Source: a bacterium (lineage in GTDB: Bacteria > Bacillota > Clostridia > Oscillospirales > CAG-272). Taken from it: DNA of 64,000 nt. Shown here one piece after another: positions 38,281 through 48,886 of the stretch (position 1 is the stretch's first letter; every line of letters starts with the position of its first letter). The stretch is taken from NCBI GenBank assembly GCA_004558975.1, contig SFZB01000002.1, forward strand, positions 1 through 64,000, read 5' to 3'. The notes below the pieces were generated by a model, which worked only from the letters and a program-made list of their open reading frames with translations, had not been told where the DNA came from and made no database searches. The position numbers and the translations under genes were made by a program.

Positions 38281-39296
38281 AAGTCATTACATTCGGTGAA
38301 CTGATGCTGCGCCTTGCGCCGGAGGGATACTACCGGTTCGTGCAGGCGGATACATACGGCGCGACGTTCGGCGGCGGGGAAGCCAATGTCGCCGTCTCGC
38401 TCGCCAACTACGGGGTACCGGTCGATTTCGTGACCAAACTCCCGAAGCATGAGATCGGTCAGGCGGCGGTGAACAGCCTGCGCCGTTTCGGCGTCGGTAC
38501 GGACAAGATTGTCCGCGGCGGCGACCGTGTCGGGATCTATTATCTTGAAAAAGGCGCCTCTCAGCGTCCGAGCAAGGTCATTTATGACCGCGCGGGTTCT
38601 GCGATCGCGAAAGCATCGCCCGAGGATTTTGACTGGGCGAAGATCTTTGAGGGAGCCGACTGGTTCCATTTCACGGGCATCACGCCCGCGCTCTCTCCCG
38701 AGATCGCGAAGATCTGCCTGACCGCCGCGAAAGAGGCGAAGAAACTCGGTCTGACCGTTTCCTGCGACCTCAACTACCGTAAGAAACTGTGGACGCGCGA
38801 CGAGGCAAGAGCGGCGATGACCGAGATTTGCCGCTATGTCGACGTGTGCATCTCCAACGAGGAGGACGCCGCGGACGTGTTCGGCATCCGTGCCGAGGGG
38901 ACCGACGTGGACAGCGGGAAGATCAATCAGGACGGCTACCGCAGTGTGGCGAAGCAGCTCACCGATATGTTCGGTTTCCGTGCCGTTGCCATCACGCTCC
39001 GCGAGAGCATTTCGGCGAACGACAATAACTGGGCGGCGATGCTCTACACCGGCGGCGAGTGCTACTTCTCCCGTAAGTATGCCATCCGCATTGTGGATCG
39101 TGTCGGCGGCGGCGACAGTTTCGGCGCCGGGCTGATCTACGGCATGATCTCCGGGTATGATCCGCAGAAGACCATTGAGTTCGCTGTGGCGGCAAGTTGC
39201 CTGAAACACACGATCGAGGGCGACTACAACATGGTGAGCGTCGCCGAAGTGGAGGCACTGGCGGGGGGAAGCGGATCCGGCCGCGTACAACGCTGA
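38277..39296 (+). CDS. kdgK: PfkB-family 2-keto-3-deoxygluconate kinase
   Basis: 339 residues. The N-terminal FGELMLRLAP and GGGEANVAVSLANYG and the C-terminal PfkB signature RVGGGDSFGAGLIYG (catalytic Asp) identify a ribokinase-fold sugar kinase. Coupling with KDPG aldolase makes KDG the natural substrate, giving KDPG. The GGGEANVA motif is typical of KdgK. A terminator follows. Confidence 0.92.
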   Translation: MKVITFGELMLRLAPEGYYRFVQADTYGATFGGGEANVAVSLANYGVPVDFVTKLPKHEIGQAAVNSLRRFGVGTDKIVRGGDRVGIYYLEKGASQRPSKVIYDRAGSAIAKASPEDFDWAKIFEGADWFHFTGITPALSPEIAKICLTAAKEAKKLGLTVSCDLNYRKKLWTRDEARAAMTEICRYVDVCISNEEDAADVFGIRAEGTDVDSGKINQDGYRSVAKQLTDMFGFRAVAITLRESISANDNNWAAMLYTGGECYFSRKYAIRIVDRVGGGDSFGAGLIYGMISGYDPQKTIEFAVAASCLKHTIEGDYNMVSVAEVEALAGGSGSGRVQR

Positions 39297-39337
39297 CGAG
39301 GCAAGCGCGGAGCGCGGAGAACGCGGGTGTAAATAGG

Positions 39338-39372
39338 AAAATGGGGGCACGAAGTAGTTGCCCCCATTTTTT
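39338..39372 (+). terminator. terminator of the eda-kdgK operon
   Basis: A 12-bp stem AAAATGGGGGCA with its complement, nine-base loop, then TT. Confidence 0.85.
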
Positions 39373-39697
39373 CATAAAGGGAACAAAATCTTCGTATTGC
39401 GCCCAAAATGGGGGAAACGGATGCACCCGCTAACGCCGAAACCAGTCTCTGCCGTACAAACTAAAGTTTCTTTTTATCCAAGGTAAATGCATTCCCGCGC
39501 CTACGGGAATGCATCAGGCAAACCAACGGCTTCTCCGACCAATCACAAAGTTTGCCGGGACGGACGACGAGCCCTGTTTTCGGGGCTTCTCCATCGCTCC
39601 ACGCTTGTCTCGGTTACACAAGTTGAGCAACAGATGGCACAAAGGTCGGAGACCGCAGGTGGCGGGCTTACGCTTCGCGGTGGGGTGTAATCAACCA
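39371..39697. other. gene-free stretch with a perfect hairpin
   Basis: About 330 bases between a terminator and a promoter. ORFs on either strand show no family resemblance and poor codon use. At 39487-39514 ATGCATTCCCG and its complement form a perfect 11-bp hairpin with a six-base loop. The remainder is mixed in composition, with short runs that could fold (GCTTACGCTTCGCGG). It could be a remnant of a mobile element or an intergenic repeat; nothing is recognised. Confidence 0.4.
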
Positions 39698-39726
39698 TTG
39701 ACATTGCGGGTGATCTATAGTAAAAT
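39698..39726 (+). promoter_or_regulatory. consensus promoter of the LRR lipoprotein gene
   Basis: TTGACA (39698-39703), 17-base spacer, TAAAAT (39721-39726), about 70 bases before ATG 39795. Confidence 0.88.
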
Positions 39727-39794
39727 GGCAATGGAAAAACGCGGCGCCGGGGCGGGGACGCCATCGGCTCAGTGCGCGACAAGCGGAGGATGGT

Positions 39795-41271
39795 ATGAAA
39801 CGGTTTCGGTTTTGGTTGATGGCGGCTCTGGTCATGATTTTTGCGGTATTCGCCGCATCGTGTGACGGGGCTTCCGGAGGGACGGCGGGGGAGACGGAGC
39901 ACCAGCACAACCTATGAATTGCGCGGGGGCGGCTCCGGCTGCGCTGTACTCGCTGTACCGAAGACCTATCAGGGGTACCCGGTGGTCAGCATCGGGGAGA
40001 AGGCTTTCTATGAGCGGAATATCCGGGAAGTCATTCTGCACGAAGGGATCCAGACGATCGGCGGTGCCGCATTTGCACGCTGCGAGGCACTCGAAAAGGT
40101 CACGATCCCGGAGGGGGTGACTTCGATCGGCGGAAATGCTTTTAACCGATGCCGCCGATTGCAGGAGATTACGATCCCGGGGAGCGTCCGCACGATCGTC
40201 GCCGCGGCTTTCTCGTCCTGTGACCGACTCGTCACGATTACGATCGGCGACGGCGTGCAGGAGATCGGGGAATCCGCTTTTTCCGGTTGCGGTACTCTCG
40301 GAGCGATTGAAGATCTGACACTGCCCGCAAGCACGACCGTGATCGGCGAAGGCTCTTTTGCAGGGGCGAACATTGTGAGCCTGACCGTAAACGGCAGCGC
40401 GGGATGCTCCATCAGCGAGCAGGCTTTCAGTGGGTGTGCATTACTGAAAACCGTGGTCATCGGCGATGGTATTGCAAGCATCGGGGAGTCTGCATTCGAC
40501 TTTTGCTCCGCGCTGGAAACGGTCGTCATCGGGAACGGTGTGGAGAACATAGGAAAATGGGCATTTGCAAAGTCCGGGGTACAAACCGTTGCGTTCAGTG
40601 ACACGGTGCAGATCATTGAAGCAAATGCCTTTTCGGGGTGCAGCCGTCTGCAATCCGTTACATTGCCAGATGGCCTCCGGACGATCGGGGAAGATGCGTT
40701 CAACGGCTGCGTGCATCTGAACTCCGTCACGCTTGGGCGTAATTTGCAGGTGATCGGCGCGTACGCATTCTCCATCGAATCGACGCTCCTGGAGATCGTG
40801 AATCGCTCGGCACTGCCGCTGGCAGCGGGAAGTAAAGACTACGGCGGAATCGCGAAGAATGCCCGCACGATACGCACCGAGGCGGGCGAGAGACAGTATT
40901 TTGCGACCACGGAGGACGGGTATCGCTTCTATGAAGATGATGAAGTCTCCTATCTGCTGCAATACGTGGGCGACGAGACGGAACTCATCCTGCCGGAGTC
41001 TTCACCAAGCGGCAGAGCGTACAGTATATACAGGTGTGCATTCTATGAGGATGACCGGATCACAGCGGTCACGATCCCCGCGTGTGTGCGCCGGATTGAT
41101 CCGCTTGTGTTCACGAGATGCACCTCTCTCACCTCGCTGGCATTTGCCTGCACGGACGGTTGGTATGAGGTCTATCGGGGGGAGCACAGCGCGATAGATG
41201 CCTCCGATCCTGCAAAGAACGCAAGCCGGGTCGAACTGGAATACTATCTGAAAGCATGGGTCCGCGAGTAA
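39795..41271 (+). pseudogene. BspA-like LRR lipoprotein gene with a frameshift after the signal peptide
   Basis: A good RBS (GCGGAGGA) and ATG 39795 start a 40-residue frame encoding a clear lipoprotein signal peptide (MKRFRFWLMAALVMIFAVFAASC) that ends at a TGA at 39915. The LRR protein continues in the +1 frame from about 39900 to 41271. It has about ten LRR_5/BspA repeats (IGEKAFYERNIREVILHEG, IGGNAFNRCRRLQEITIPG, IGESAFSGC) and a non-repeat C-terminal part. Neither half has what the other supplies, so one base has been gained or lost in 39841-39914, perhaps at GGCGGGGGAG. Intact relatives are surface-anchored adhesion-type proteins. A sequencing error remains possible. Confidence 0.8.
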
Positions 41272-41278
41272 CGGACAG

Positions 41279-41318
41279 AACACGGAGAGGAGCCGGCAGC
41301 ACGGCTCCTCTCCGTGTT
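41279..41318 (+). terminator. hairpin after the LRR gene
   Basis: A perfect 17-bp stem (AACACGGAGAGGAGCCG with its complement), six-base loop, followed by CAAATAAC rather than a T-run. Confidence 0.7.
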
Positions 41319-41429
41319 CAAATAACGGTGATCGTAATAACACGGATCACGAACAGGGGCACAAAAGTGTTGCCCCCGTTTTTCTTTTGCGTGCGCTGTA
41401 AATGCCCCAAAAGTTTTTGAAAGAGGGGT

Positions 41430-41467
41430 GCGGGGAGGAAACCTTTTGCAAAAAGTTTCCTCCCCGC
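41430..41467. repeat. long hairpin, probable intergenic repeat and minus-strand terminator
   Basis: GCGGGGAGGAAAC pairs with GTTTCCTCCCCGC. The stem extends over TTTT/AAAA with one bulged C. It lies 50 bases past the stop of the dUTPase fusion gene. GGAGGAAAC...GTTTCCTCC hairpins of this kind recur between genes in many Clostridia genomes as far as I know, so a dispersed repeat is likely. Confidence 0.6.
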
Positions 41468-41519
41468 TTAGTGCGCGCGCGTATTTTAGGTACTGAGAGC
41501 GCGTATTTATATGTACTTA

Positions 41520-42995
41520 TCAGGACAGTTTGCCGTAGAGGTCGCGATAGAGGAGGACTGCCTCTTTGAGGCCGCCGCGGGCGGCGGCGGCGAGCATGGC
41601 TTTCGCCGCGTCGGGTTCCTTCGGGACACCGCCGCGCCCGGAGGCGAGGTAGGTGGCGTACTGCTTCATGCCGTAGAGGTCACCGCGCTTCGCGGCGGTC
41701 TCGTACCACTTCGCGGCGAGAATGTCGCCGCCGTTGGTACCTGCGTTATGATACAGGTCGGCGAGGTAGGTCATCGCGCGCACGAGCCCCTGCTCGGCGG
41801 CGCGGGTGAGCCACATAATGCCCTTTTCGAGGTCGTTCTCCACGCCGTTCATGATCTGGGAATAGTGGCGTCCGAGCGTGAACTGCGCCGGGGCATAGCC
41901 CTGTTCCGCGGCGGCGGCATACCATTTCGCCGCCTCCGGCTTATCGGGGCGGATCCCGTTCCCGTCAAAATAGCACACGCCGAGGTGGAACTGCGCCGGG
42001 GCGAAGCCCGCCTCTGCGGCGCGGCGGTAGCAACCGACGGCACGCACGGCGTCCAACTGGACGCCGACCGCGAAACTGAAGCATTGACCGAGGGCGTTCG
42101 CCGCCGGGGCAAAGCCGAGTTCGGAGGCACGGTAGTAGAGTTCCACCGCGCGGTGGTCGTCTTTCTCCACGCCGAGCCCGTCGACGAGCAGATTGCCGAG
42201 CAACAGCATCGCGTCCGGCTCCTCGCGTCCGACCTCTACCTGCAGTCCCTCCAACACCTCGGAAAGCGCGGCAAGTCCGGCTTCACGATCCTGCGGGATT
42301 CCCGCAATCTCGTCACCGATGCAGGAGAGATACGCCAGTCTCGCGCGGCAGAGAACGTCGCCCGCGTCCGCCGCCGCGAGGAGTTTCGCGACCGCCTCCC
42401 GACGGTCGAAAGGCGCGCCCATGCCATGGTAGTAGGCGAGCGCGTCCGCGCGCAACGCCGCAACGTCCGGCGCCGCCTGTGCGGCAGTTGCCGCCGCGTC
42501 AGAGGGGGCGTCTGTCATCGCGGCGGCACCTGTAGGCGCCGCGCCCGTGAGCGTCTCCGTCGTCCCGGTGGAGCCGAATCCGCCGGCACCGCGCTGGGTA
42601 TCGGAGAGTTCATCTGTCTCGCAGAATTCGACATGGAGGAACGGCGCCACGACCAGTTGGGCGATACGCTCACCCACGTCAACGGTCGCCGGGGCTGTGC
42701 CGTGGTTATGGAGCGCGACCATGACCTCGCCGCGGTAGTCGGGGTCGATAACGCCGACTTTGTTCGCCGGGGCGAGCCCGCGCTTACAGGAAAGCCCGCT
42801 CCGCGGGTAGACCAGTCCTGCGTATCCCTCCGGCAGTTCCAGAGAAAGCCCGGTGTGTACGAACACCGTCTCTCCCGGGGCAATCGTCAGCGGCGCGTCC
42901 AAAAGCGCATAAAGGTCGGCGCCCGCGGCACCCGGGGTGCCGTAAGTGGGCAGGACAGCGTGCGGATCCAGTTTCTTGATATTTACCTGTACCAT
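41520..42995 (-). CDS. dUTPase fused to Sel1-like repeats
   Basis: 491 residues, with GAGGAG before ATG 42995. Residues 1-145 are a complete trimeric dUTPase with all five motifs: PGAAGADLYA, YPRSGLSCKRG, GVIDPDYRGEVMV, GERIAQLVV and RGAGGFGSTG. An Ala/Thr-rich linker (146-180) leads to about eight Sel1/TPR-like helical repeats (for example AVELYYRASELGFAPAANALGQCF and AAKWYAAAAEQGYAPAQFTLG) to the end. The enzyme hydrolyses dUTP to dUMP and keeps uracil out of DNA; the repeats should bind a partner protein. It lies 36 bases after uvrA in the uvrB-uvrA operon. One continuous frame, no sign of an error. Confidence 0.93.
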   Translation of the reverse strand: MVQVNIKKLDPHAVLPTYGTPGAAGADLYALLDAPLTIAPGETVFVHTGLSLELPEGYAGLVYPRSGLSCKRGLAPANKVGVIDPDYRGEVMVALHNHGTAPATVDVGERIAQLVVAPFLHVEFCETDELSDTQRGAGGFGSTGTTETLTGAAPTGAAAMTDAPSDAAATAAQAAPDVAALRADALAYYHGMGAPFDRREAVAKLLAAADAGDVLCRARLAYLSCIGDEIAGIPQDREAGLAALSEVLEGLQVEVGREEPDAMLLLGNLLVDGLGVEKDDHRAVELYYRASELGFAPAANALGQCFSFAVGVQLDAVRAVGCYRRAAEAGFAPAQFHLGVCYFDGNGIRPDKPEAAKWYAAAAEQGYAPAQFTLGRHYSQIMNGVENDLEKGIMWLTRAAEQGLVRAMTYLADLYHNAGTNGGDILAAKWYETAAKRGDLYGMKQYATYLASGRGGVPKEPDAAKAMLAAAARGGLKEAVLLYRDLYGKLS

Positions 42996-43031
42996 GTTGT
43001 GCTCCTCGTTTTGATTCGTCCTTGGGAGGGC

Positions 43032-45872
43032 TCACGCGAGCCCGAGTTTCTGCCGTAAATACTGCCCGGTGAAGGAGGCGGGCACCTCCGCGACTTCCTC
43101 CGGTGTGCCGCATGCCACCAGCGTGCCGCCGCCGTCGCCCCCCTCAGGGCCAAGGTCAATGAGATAGTCCGCCGTCTTGATGAGGTCGAGATTGTGCTCG
43201 ATGACGATCACCGTATTGCCGCTGTCCACCAGGCGGTTCAGGATATCGATGAGGTGCGCGACGTCCGCCGTGTGCAGACCCGTCGTCGGCTCGTCGAGAA
43301 TATACACCGTTTTGCCGGTGGGGCGGCGGGACAGTTCCGTCGCCAGTTTGACGCGCTGTGCTTCGCCGCCGGAGAGCGTAGTGGAGGACTGTCCCAGTTT
43401 GACGTAGCCGAGACCCACGTCAAAGAGCGTCTGCACCTTGCGCTTGATCTGCGGGATCCCGTCAAAGAAGGTCAGCGCCTCCTCGACGGTCATTTCCAAC
43501 ACCTCGTAGATGTTCTTGCCCTTGTAATGCACGTCGAGGGTATCGCGGTTATAGCGCATGCCGTTACAGACGTCGCACTTGACGTACACGTCGGGGAGGA
43601 AGTGCATTTCGATACACTTCACGCCGTCGCCCTGGCACGCTTCGCATCGTCCGCCGCGGATATTGAAGGAGAATCTCCCCGCGCCGTAGGCACGCGCTTT
43701 CGCGTCCGGGGTCTTGGCGAACAGCTCGCGGATGTCGTTGAACAGCCCGGTGTAGGTCGCCGGATTCGAGCGCGGGGTGCGTCCGATCGGGCTCTGGTCG
43801 ATATGAATGACTTTATCGAGGTACTCGAGCCCCTCCACGCCGTCGCACTTGCCGGGGTAGGTGATCGCGCCGTTGAGGTCGCGGGCGAGCGTGCGTTCCA
43901 GACAGGTATTGATGAGCGAGGATTTCCCCGACCCGGAGACGCCCGTCACGCAGACGAGCCGCCCGAGCGGGATCTCGACCGAAAGGTTCTTGAGGTTGTT
44001 CTCCCGTGCGCCGCGAATCCACAGCGATTTGCCGTTCCCCGGGCGGCGGGTCTTCGGAACTGCGATACTTTTGCGCCCCGAGAGGTAGTCGCCCGTGAGC
44101 GACTTCCTGCAGGCGGCGACCTCTTTCGGCGTCCCCGCAACGACGACCTCGCCGCCGTGAATCCCGGCGCCGGGTCCGATATCGACGATATAGTCCGCCG
44201 CCATCATGGTTTCTTCGTCATGTTCGACGACGATGACGGTGTTCCCGAGGTCGCGCAGACTGCACAGCGTGCGGATCAGCTTTCCGTTATCGCGCTGGTG
44301 CAGACCGATGCTCGGTTCGTCGAGGATATACAGCACGCCGACAAGCGCCGAGCCGATCTGCGTCGCGAGGCGGATGCGCTGTGCTTCGCCGCCCGAGAGC
44401 GTCCCCGCCTTACGCGACAGGGTCAGGTAGTCGAGCCCGACCGAGGATAGGAACTTCAGGCGCTTGCGAATCTCGACGATGATGTCGTGCGCAATCTTCT
44501 CGCGCGAGTCGTCGAAATGCAGATTGTCGAAAAAGGGCACGAGTTCCCCGACCGACAGGCGGCAGAGGCGGTCGATATTCAGCCCGCCGACCGTGACGGC
44601 GAGGACGGTATCGTTCAGCCGCGCGCCGTGACAGACGGGGCAGGGCGCGTCCTCGATGAACTGCTGATAGTAGTCGCCGAAGGCGCCCGCCTGCGCCATA
44701 CGGCGTTCGATCATGGGGATAATGCCCTCAAAGCGAGTGACCGAGTGCTTCGGCGTGTTCCCGAAATAGCGGATACATTCATACGTTTCGTCGCCGGTAC
44801 CGTAAAGGAGCGCCTGCCGTTGTTCCTGCGTCAGGTCGCGGATCGGCGTATCGATCGAGAACCCGTGCCGCGCGCCGACCTCGATAACGAGCGGCCCCGT
44901 GTAGGAGTGTTCGTCCATGGTCTTGAACCCGTTCGCGGCGAGACCTCCCTGTCTTAGCGACAGTTCCGGGTGGGGAATGAGTTTCTCTTCCGAAATCACC
45001 TGCATCTCGCCGAGCCCCGCACAGCGCGGGCAGGCGCAGAGCGGGTTGTTGAACGAGAACATGGCGGGTTCCAGCGCGCCGAAGGAAATCTGATGCTCTT
45101 CACACGCGTATTTCTGCGAGAACTCGAGTTCTTCCGTCACCTCGCCCTCCCGCGAGAGCAGGGCGATATGCACGCGCCCGTCCGCGAGGGACAGCGCGTT
45201 CTCCACCGATTCTCCGAGGCGGGGGCGCAGGTCGGGACGGAGAATCAGACGGTCGATGACGATGTCAATGGAGTGCTTTTTGTTCTTGTCGAGCGTGATC
45301 TCTTCGGAGAGGTCGTAGAGGCTCCCGTCCACGCGTGCGCGGACGTAACCCGCGCGCTTGGCGTCGGCAAAAACCTTTTCGTGCATACCCTTTTGTGCGC
45401 GCACCACGGGGGCGAGTACCATGAAGCGGCTGCCCTCCGGGAGCGCGAGAATGCGGTCGAGGATCTGGTCGAGCGTCTGCTGGGTGATCTCCCGCCCGCA
45501 GACCGGGCAGTGGGGCGTCCCGACGCGCGCGTAGAGCAGACGCAGATAGTCGTAGATTTCCGTGACCGTCCCGACTGTGGAGCGCGGGTTCTTGGAGGTC
45601 GTTTTCTGCTCAATGGAAATCGCTGGAGAAAGCCCCTCGATGAGATCCACGTCCGGCTTGTCCATCTGTCCGAGGAACTGGCGGGCGTAGGACGAGAGCG
45701 ACTCGACGAAGCGGCGATGCCCCTCGGCGTAGATTGTCTCGAATGCGAGCGTCGATTTCCCGGAGCCCGAAAGTCCCGTGAATACGACCAGTTTGTCGCG
45801 CGGGATATCGAGATTGATATTTTTCAGGTTGTTGGTGCGCGCGCCGCGCACGATCAGAAGATTTTTTGACAT
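43032..45872 (-). CDS. uvrA: excinuclease ABC subunit A
   Basis: 946 residues, full length. Two ABC ATPase modules: P-loops [10 protein letters not shown] (about 31-40) and [10 protein letters not shown] (about 640). Signatures are [17 protein letters not shown] and [17 protein letters not shown]. There are two zinc sites ([16 protein letters not shown]...CDVCNGM). UvrA finds DNA damage with UvrB. Its start is two bases after the uvrB stop and has a weak RBS, implying coupled translation. Confidence 0.98.
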   Translation of the reverse strand: MSKNLLIVRGARTNNLKNINLDIPRDKLVVFTGLSGSGKSTLAFETIYAEGHRRFVESLSSYARQFLGQMDKPDVDLIEGLSPAISIEQKTTSKNPRSTVGTVTEIYDYLRLLYARVGTPHCPVCGREITQQTLDQILDRILALPEGSRFMVLAPVVRAQKGMHEKVFADAKRAGYVRARVDGSLYDLSEEITLDKNKKHSIDIVIDRLILRPDLRPRLGESVENALSLADGRVHIALLSREGEVTEELEFSQKYACEEHQISFGALEPAMFSFNNPLCACPRCAGLGEMQVISEEKLIPHPELSLRQGGLAANGFKTMDEHSYTGPLVIEVGARHGFSIDTPIRDLTQEQRQALLYGTGDETYECIRYFGNTPKHSVTRFEGIIPMIERRMAQAGAFGDYYQQFIEDAPCPVCHGARLNDTVLAVTVGGLNIDRLCRLSVGELVPFFDNLHFDDSREKIAHDIIVEIRKRLKFLSSVGLDYLTLSRKAGTLSGGEAQRIRLATQIGSALVGVLYILDEPSIGLHQRDNGKLIRTLCSLRDLGNTVIVVEHDEETMMAADYIVDIGPGAGIHGGEVVVAGTPKEVAACRKSLTGDYLSGRKSIAVPKTRRPGNGKSLWIRGARENNLKNLSVEIPLGRLVCVTGVSGSGKSSLINTCLERTLARDLNGAITYPGKCDGVEGLEYLDKVIHIDQSPIGRTPRSNPATYTGLFNDIRELFAKTPDAKARAYGAGRFSFNIRGGRCEACQGDGVKCIEMHFLPDVYVKCDVCNGMRYNRDTLDVHYKGKNIYEVLEMTVEEALTFFDGIPQIKRKVQTLFDVGLGYVKLGQSSTTLSGGEAQRVKLATELSRRPTGKTVYILDEPTTGLHTADVAHLIDILNRLVDSGNTVIVIEHNLDLIKTADYLIDLGPEGGDGGGTLVACGTPEEVAEVPASFTGQYLRQKLGLA

Positions 45873-45874
45873 AC

Positions 45875-47863
45875 TTATTTTGCGTCCCGTATGGTTTTGA
45901 TCTGGTCACGCAGGTACGCCGCGCGCTCGAAGTCGAGCCGCTTTGCCGCGTCCTGCATTTCTTTGGTGAGCCGCCGCACGAGTGCCTCGCGCTCGGTCGC
46001 CGAGAGTTTCTTCTTGCGCTTGCCGCTCTCGAGCAGCGCTTCGTCTGCTTCGGCGTGCTTCTTGCCGATTTCGATGACGTCGCGCACCGCCTTGGAGACG
46101 GATTTCGGTGTGATGCCGTGCGCCTCGTTGTACGCCTGCTGGATCCCGCGGCGGCGGTTGGTCTCGTCGATGGCGGCGCGCATCGAGCGCGTGACCGTAT
46201 CGGCGTACATGATGACGCGCCCGTTGACATTCCGCGCCGCGCGCCCGATGGTCTGAATCAGCGATGTCTCGGTACGGAGGAACCCCTCCTTGTCCGCGTC
46301 GAGAATGGCGACGAGCGAGACCTCGGGGATGTCCAGCCCCTCGCGGAGCAGGTTGATCCCGACGAGGACGTCGAAGCGGTCGAGCCGCAGGTCGCGGATG
46401 ATCTCCATGCGTTCAATGGTCTCGACGTTGTGGTGGATATACTTGACCTTGATGCCCTGCGTCGCGAGGTAGTCGGTCAAATCCTCCGCCATCTTGGTCG
46501 TCAGCGTGGTGACAAGCACTTTTTCGCCCCGGGCGGTCACTTCCCGGATCTCGCCGATGAGGTCATCGACCTGTCCCGCGATCGGGCGGACGAAGATCTC
46601 GGGGTCGACAAGCCCGGTCGGGCGGATGATCTGCTCGACGGTGCGTTCGCTGTGTTCTTTTTCGTAGGCGGCGGGCGTCGCGGAGACGAACACCGTCTGT
46701 CCGAGTTTTTTCTCGAACTCTTCAAAGTAGAGCGGGCGGTTGTCATACGCGGAGGGCAGGCGGAACCCGTAGTCGACGAGGTTCTTCTTCCGGGCGGTAT
46801 CGCCGCCGGACATGCCGCGCACCTGCGGGATCATAACGTGCGACTCGTCGATGAAGGTCAGAAAGTCGCGCGGGAAGTAGTCGAGCAGGGTATAGGGGGT
46901 GGAGCCGGCAGTGCGCCCCGAGAGGACGCGCGAATAGTTCTCGACGCCGGAGCAGAAGCCCACCTCCCGGAGCATCTCGAGGTCGTATTTGGTGCGCTCT
47001 TCAATGCGCTGGGCTTCGAGGAGCATATTCTTGCTCTTGAAGTAGGCGACACGCTCGTGCATCTCGCGCTCGATCTCTTCGAGTGCCCCCTCGCGTTTCT
47101 CCTCCGAGACGGCGTAGTGCGTCGCCGGGAAGATCGCAGAGAAGGAGAGCACCTGGAGGAGCTCCCCTGTGACGGTGTTCACCTCGGTCAGTCGGTCGAT
47201 CTCGTCTCCGAAAAATTCGACGCGGATCGCGCGGTCGGTCGAAGCGGCGGGGAAGATCTCCACCGTGTCGCCGCGCACGCGGAATTTCCCGCGGCGGAAG
47301 TCGATGTCGTTACGCTCATATCCGATGGCGACGAGACGCCGCACCAGCCGCTCCCGCGTGAGGGTCATGCCGGGGCGCAGGGAAATGAGCAGATCCTGAT
47401 ACTCGGTCGGGTCGCCGAGCGAATAGATGCAGGAGACGGAGGCGACAATGATGACGTCCCGCCGCTCAAAGAGCGCGGAGGTCGCGCTGTGACGCAGCTT
47501 GTCGATCTCGTCGTTGATCATCGCGTCCTTCTCAATGTACATATCCTTGCCCGGAATGTACGCCTCGGGCTGATAATAGTCGTAGTAGGACACGAAGTAG
47601 TCGACCGAGTTCTCGGGGAAGAAGGCGCGGAGCTCGGAGCAGATCTGCGCGGCAAGCGTCTTGTTCGGCTCGAGAATCAGCGCAGGGCGACCGCAGGCGG
47701 CGATGACGTTCGCCATCGTGAAGGTCTTGCCCGACCCGGTGACGCCGAGCAGGGTCTGGAACGGGAGCCCCTGTTTAATACCGTCGACCAGTCCCGCGAT
47801 CGCTTCCGGCTGATCGCCGGTCGGCGCGAACGGACTGACCAGATGAAACGCGGCTTCTTTCAT
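45875..47863 (-). CDS. uvrB: excinuclease ABC subunit B
   Basis: 662 residues from ATG 47863 (GAAAGGAG upstream); a longer in-frame extension contains non-UvrB sequence and is rejected. P-loop [15 protein letters not shown], beta-hairpin region [13 protein letters not shown], helicase motif [11 protein letters not shown], and C-terminal UVR motif [25 protein letters not shown]. It verifies damage after UvrA and recruits UvrC. It is the first gene of uvrB-uvrA-dUTPase. Confidence 0.98.
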   Translation of the reverse strand: MKEAAFHLVSPFAPTGDQPEAIAGLVDGIKQGLPFQTLLGVTGSGKTFTMANVIAACGRPALILEPNKTLAAQICSELRAFFPENSVDYFVSYYDYYQPEAYIPGKDMYIEKDAMINDEIDKLRHSATSALFERRDVIIVASVSCIYSLGDPTEYQDLLISLRPGMTLTRERLVRRLVAIGYERNDIDFRRGKFRVRGDTVEIFPAASTDRAIRVEFFGDEIDRLTEVNTVTGELLQVLSFSAIFPATHYAVSEEKREGALEEIEREMHERVAYFKSKNMLLEAQRIEERTKYDLEMLREVGFCSGVENYSRVLSGRTAGSTPYTLLDYFPRDFLTFIDESHVMIPQVRGMSGGDTARKKNLVDYGFRLPSAYDNRPLYFEEFEKKLGQTVFVSATPAAYEKEHSERTVEQIIRPTGLVDPEIFVRPIAGQVDDLIGEIREVTARGEKVLVTTLTTKMAEDLTDYLATQGIKVKYIHHNVETIERMEIIRDLRLDRFDVLVGINLLREGLDIPEVSLVAILDADKEGFLRTETSLIQTIGRAARNVNGRVIMYADTVTRSMRAAIDETNRRRGIQQAYNEAHGITPKSVSKAVRDVIEIGKKHAEADEALLESGKRKKKLSATEREALVRRLTKEMQDAAKRLDFERAAYLRDQIKTIRDAK

Positions 47864-47893
47864 AGCGGCTCCTTTCCCCCGCGGGCGTGCCCG

Positions 47894-47907
47894 CGAACAT
47901 TTGACAA
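47894..47907. promoter_or_regulatory. possible degenerate LexA (SOS) box upstream of uvrB
   Basis: CGAACATTTGACAA resembles the Gram-positive LexA site CGAACRNRYGTTYG in its left half only. It lies between the uvrB promoter and start codon, a reasonable operator position. Weak. Confidence 0.25.
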
Positions 47908-47926
47908 TCGATAGATAATATACAAT

Positions 47927-47955
47927 AGTATAACACAAAAAATATGAAATGAAAA
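47927..47955 (-). promoter_or_regulatory. promoter of uvrB-uvrA-dUTPase
   Basis: Minus strand TTTTCA (47955-47950), 17-base spacer, TATACT (47932-47927) with extended TGT, 64 bases before ATG 47863. Confidence 0.65.
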
Positions 47956-48181
47956 GTGGCGGGGGAAAAGTATTCGCGCGTTTTTCATGCGCCGCCCATA
48001 TCGGAGTCCAAGGCGCGGCGCGCGCATCGCGGCTTTTTCGGTCGGACGGGGAGATGCCCGGTTCTCTCGGCACCGCGCCGACGAAAAACGACAAAAAACG
48101 GGCTGTGATTTTTTACGCGGACTGTATAAAATCGCCCGGAGGGGAAAAAATAGGCTTACATTACCGAAAGGAACTTGAGAA

Positions 48182-48862
48182 ATGGAAAACAAAAACCAGC
48201 AGCAAAGCAAGAAAAATCGCTCGAAAGCCAACCGTTACCTCTACATCGCGGCGGCGGCGGTCCTGTGCCTCGGCGCGATCCTGACCGGCGTACTCCTCTC
48301 CGTGCGGAACCGTGAGACGCCGGTCAACCCCGACAATGTCCCTGCCGTGACGACGCCGGACGACGATCCGAAGGAACCCGATATCGACGTCACCAAGATC
48401 CTGCCCGAGTTCGTCGCGCCTGCGGTCGGTCTCGTCACCCAGTCGCATGACCTCGACGTGCTCGTGTTCTCCAAGACGGAGAATCTGTGGCGCGTACACC
48501 GCGGCATCGACATCTCCTGCAAGGCGGGTGCGGCGGTCATGGCGGCGGCAGACGGGAAGGTCTCCGAGATCCTCGACGATCCCTTCTTCGGCAAGACGGT
48601 CAAGATCACCCATAACGGCGAGGGCGTGACCATCTACTCCAACCTCGCGGCGGAACTCGCCGAAGGACTGGAGGTCGGCAAAGAAGTCAAGTGCGGACAG
48701 GTCATCGGCTGTGTCGGTGAGACGGCGTCCCGCGAGATCGCGGAAGAGCCGCATCTGCACTTCGAGATGACGGTCGCCGGGAAGAGCGTCGACCCCATGA
48801 CCTATATCAGCGCGGAATCCCGCGCGGCAAGCCTTACGAAGGACACGGCTTACGAGGGCTGA
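48182..48862 (+). CDS. M23 family (LytM/SpoIIQ-like) membrane-anchored peptidase
   Basis: 226 residues. The N-terminus is basic, followed by one membrane helix (about 19-41, YLYIAAAAVLCLGAILTGVLL), then a linker rich in Asp/Pro and an M23 domain with zinc ligands in HRGIDI and HLHFEM. Size and layout resemble SpoIIQ of endospore formers, but a general peptidoglycan endopeptidase is equally possible. The active-site residues look intact. It is divergent from uvrB. No convincing promoter was found in 47956-48181. Confidence 0.85.
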   Translation: MENKNQQQSKKNRSKANRYLYIAAAAVLCLGAILTGVLLSVRNRETPVNPDNVPAVTTPDDDPKEPDIDVTKILPEFVAPAVGLVTQSHDLDVLVFSKTENLWRVHRGIDISCKAGAAVMAAADGKVSEILDDPFFGKTVKITHNGEGVTIYSNLAAELAEGLEVGKEVKCGQVIGCVGETASREIAEEPHLHFEMTVAGKSVDPMTYISAESRAASLTKDTAYEG

Positions 48863-48886
48863 TACGGGAACGGTTTTCCCACCTGT

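Noticed and set aside
39543..39908. A 121-codon minus-strand ORF upstream of the LRR gene
   Set aside because: No RBS, overlaps a consensus promoter and the signal peptide of the LRR gene, and the Arg/Pro-rich sequence looks non-coding.
47864..48094. N-terminal extension of uvrB
   Set aside because: It includes the promoter and operator region; a strong RBS precedes ATG 47863, where UvrB similarity starts.
47956..48181. A sporulation-type promoter for the M23 (SpoIIQ-like) gene
   Set aside because: TATAAAAT near 48124 and flanking bases fit neither a vegetative nor a sigma-F/G promoter well enough to call.
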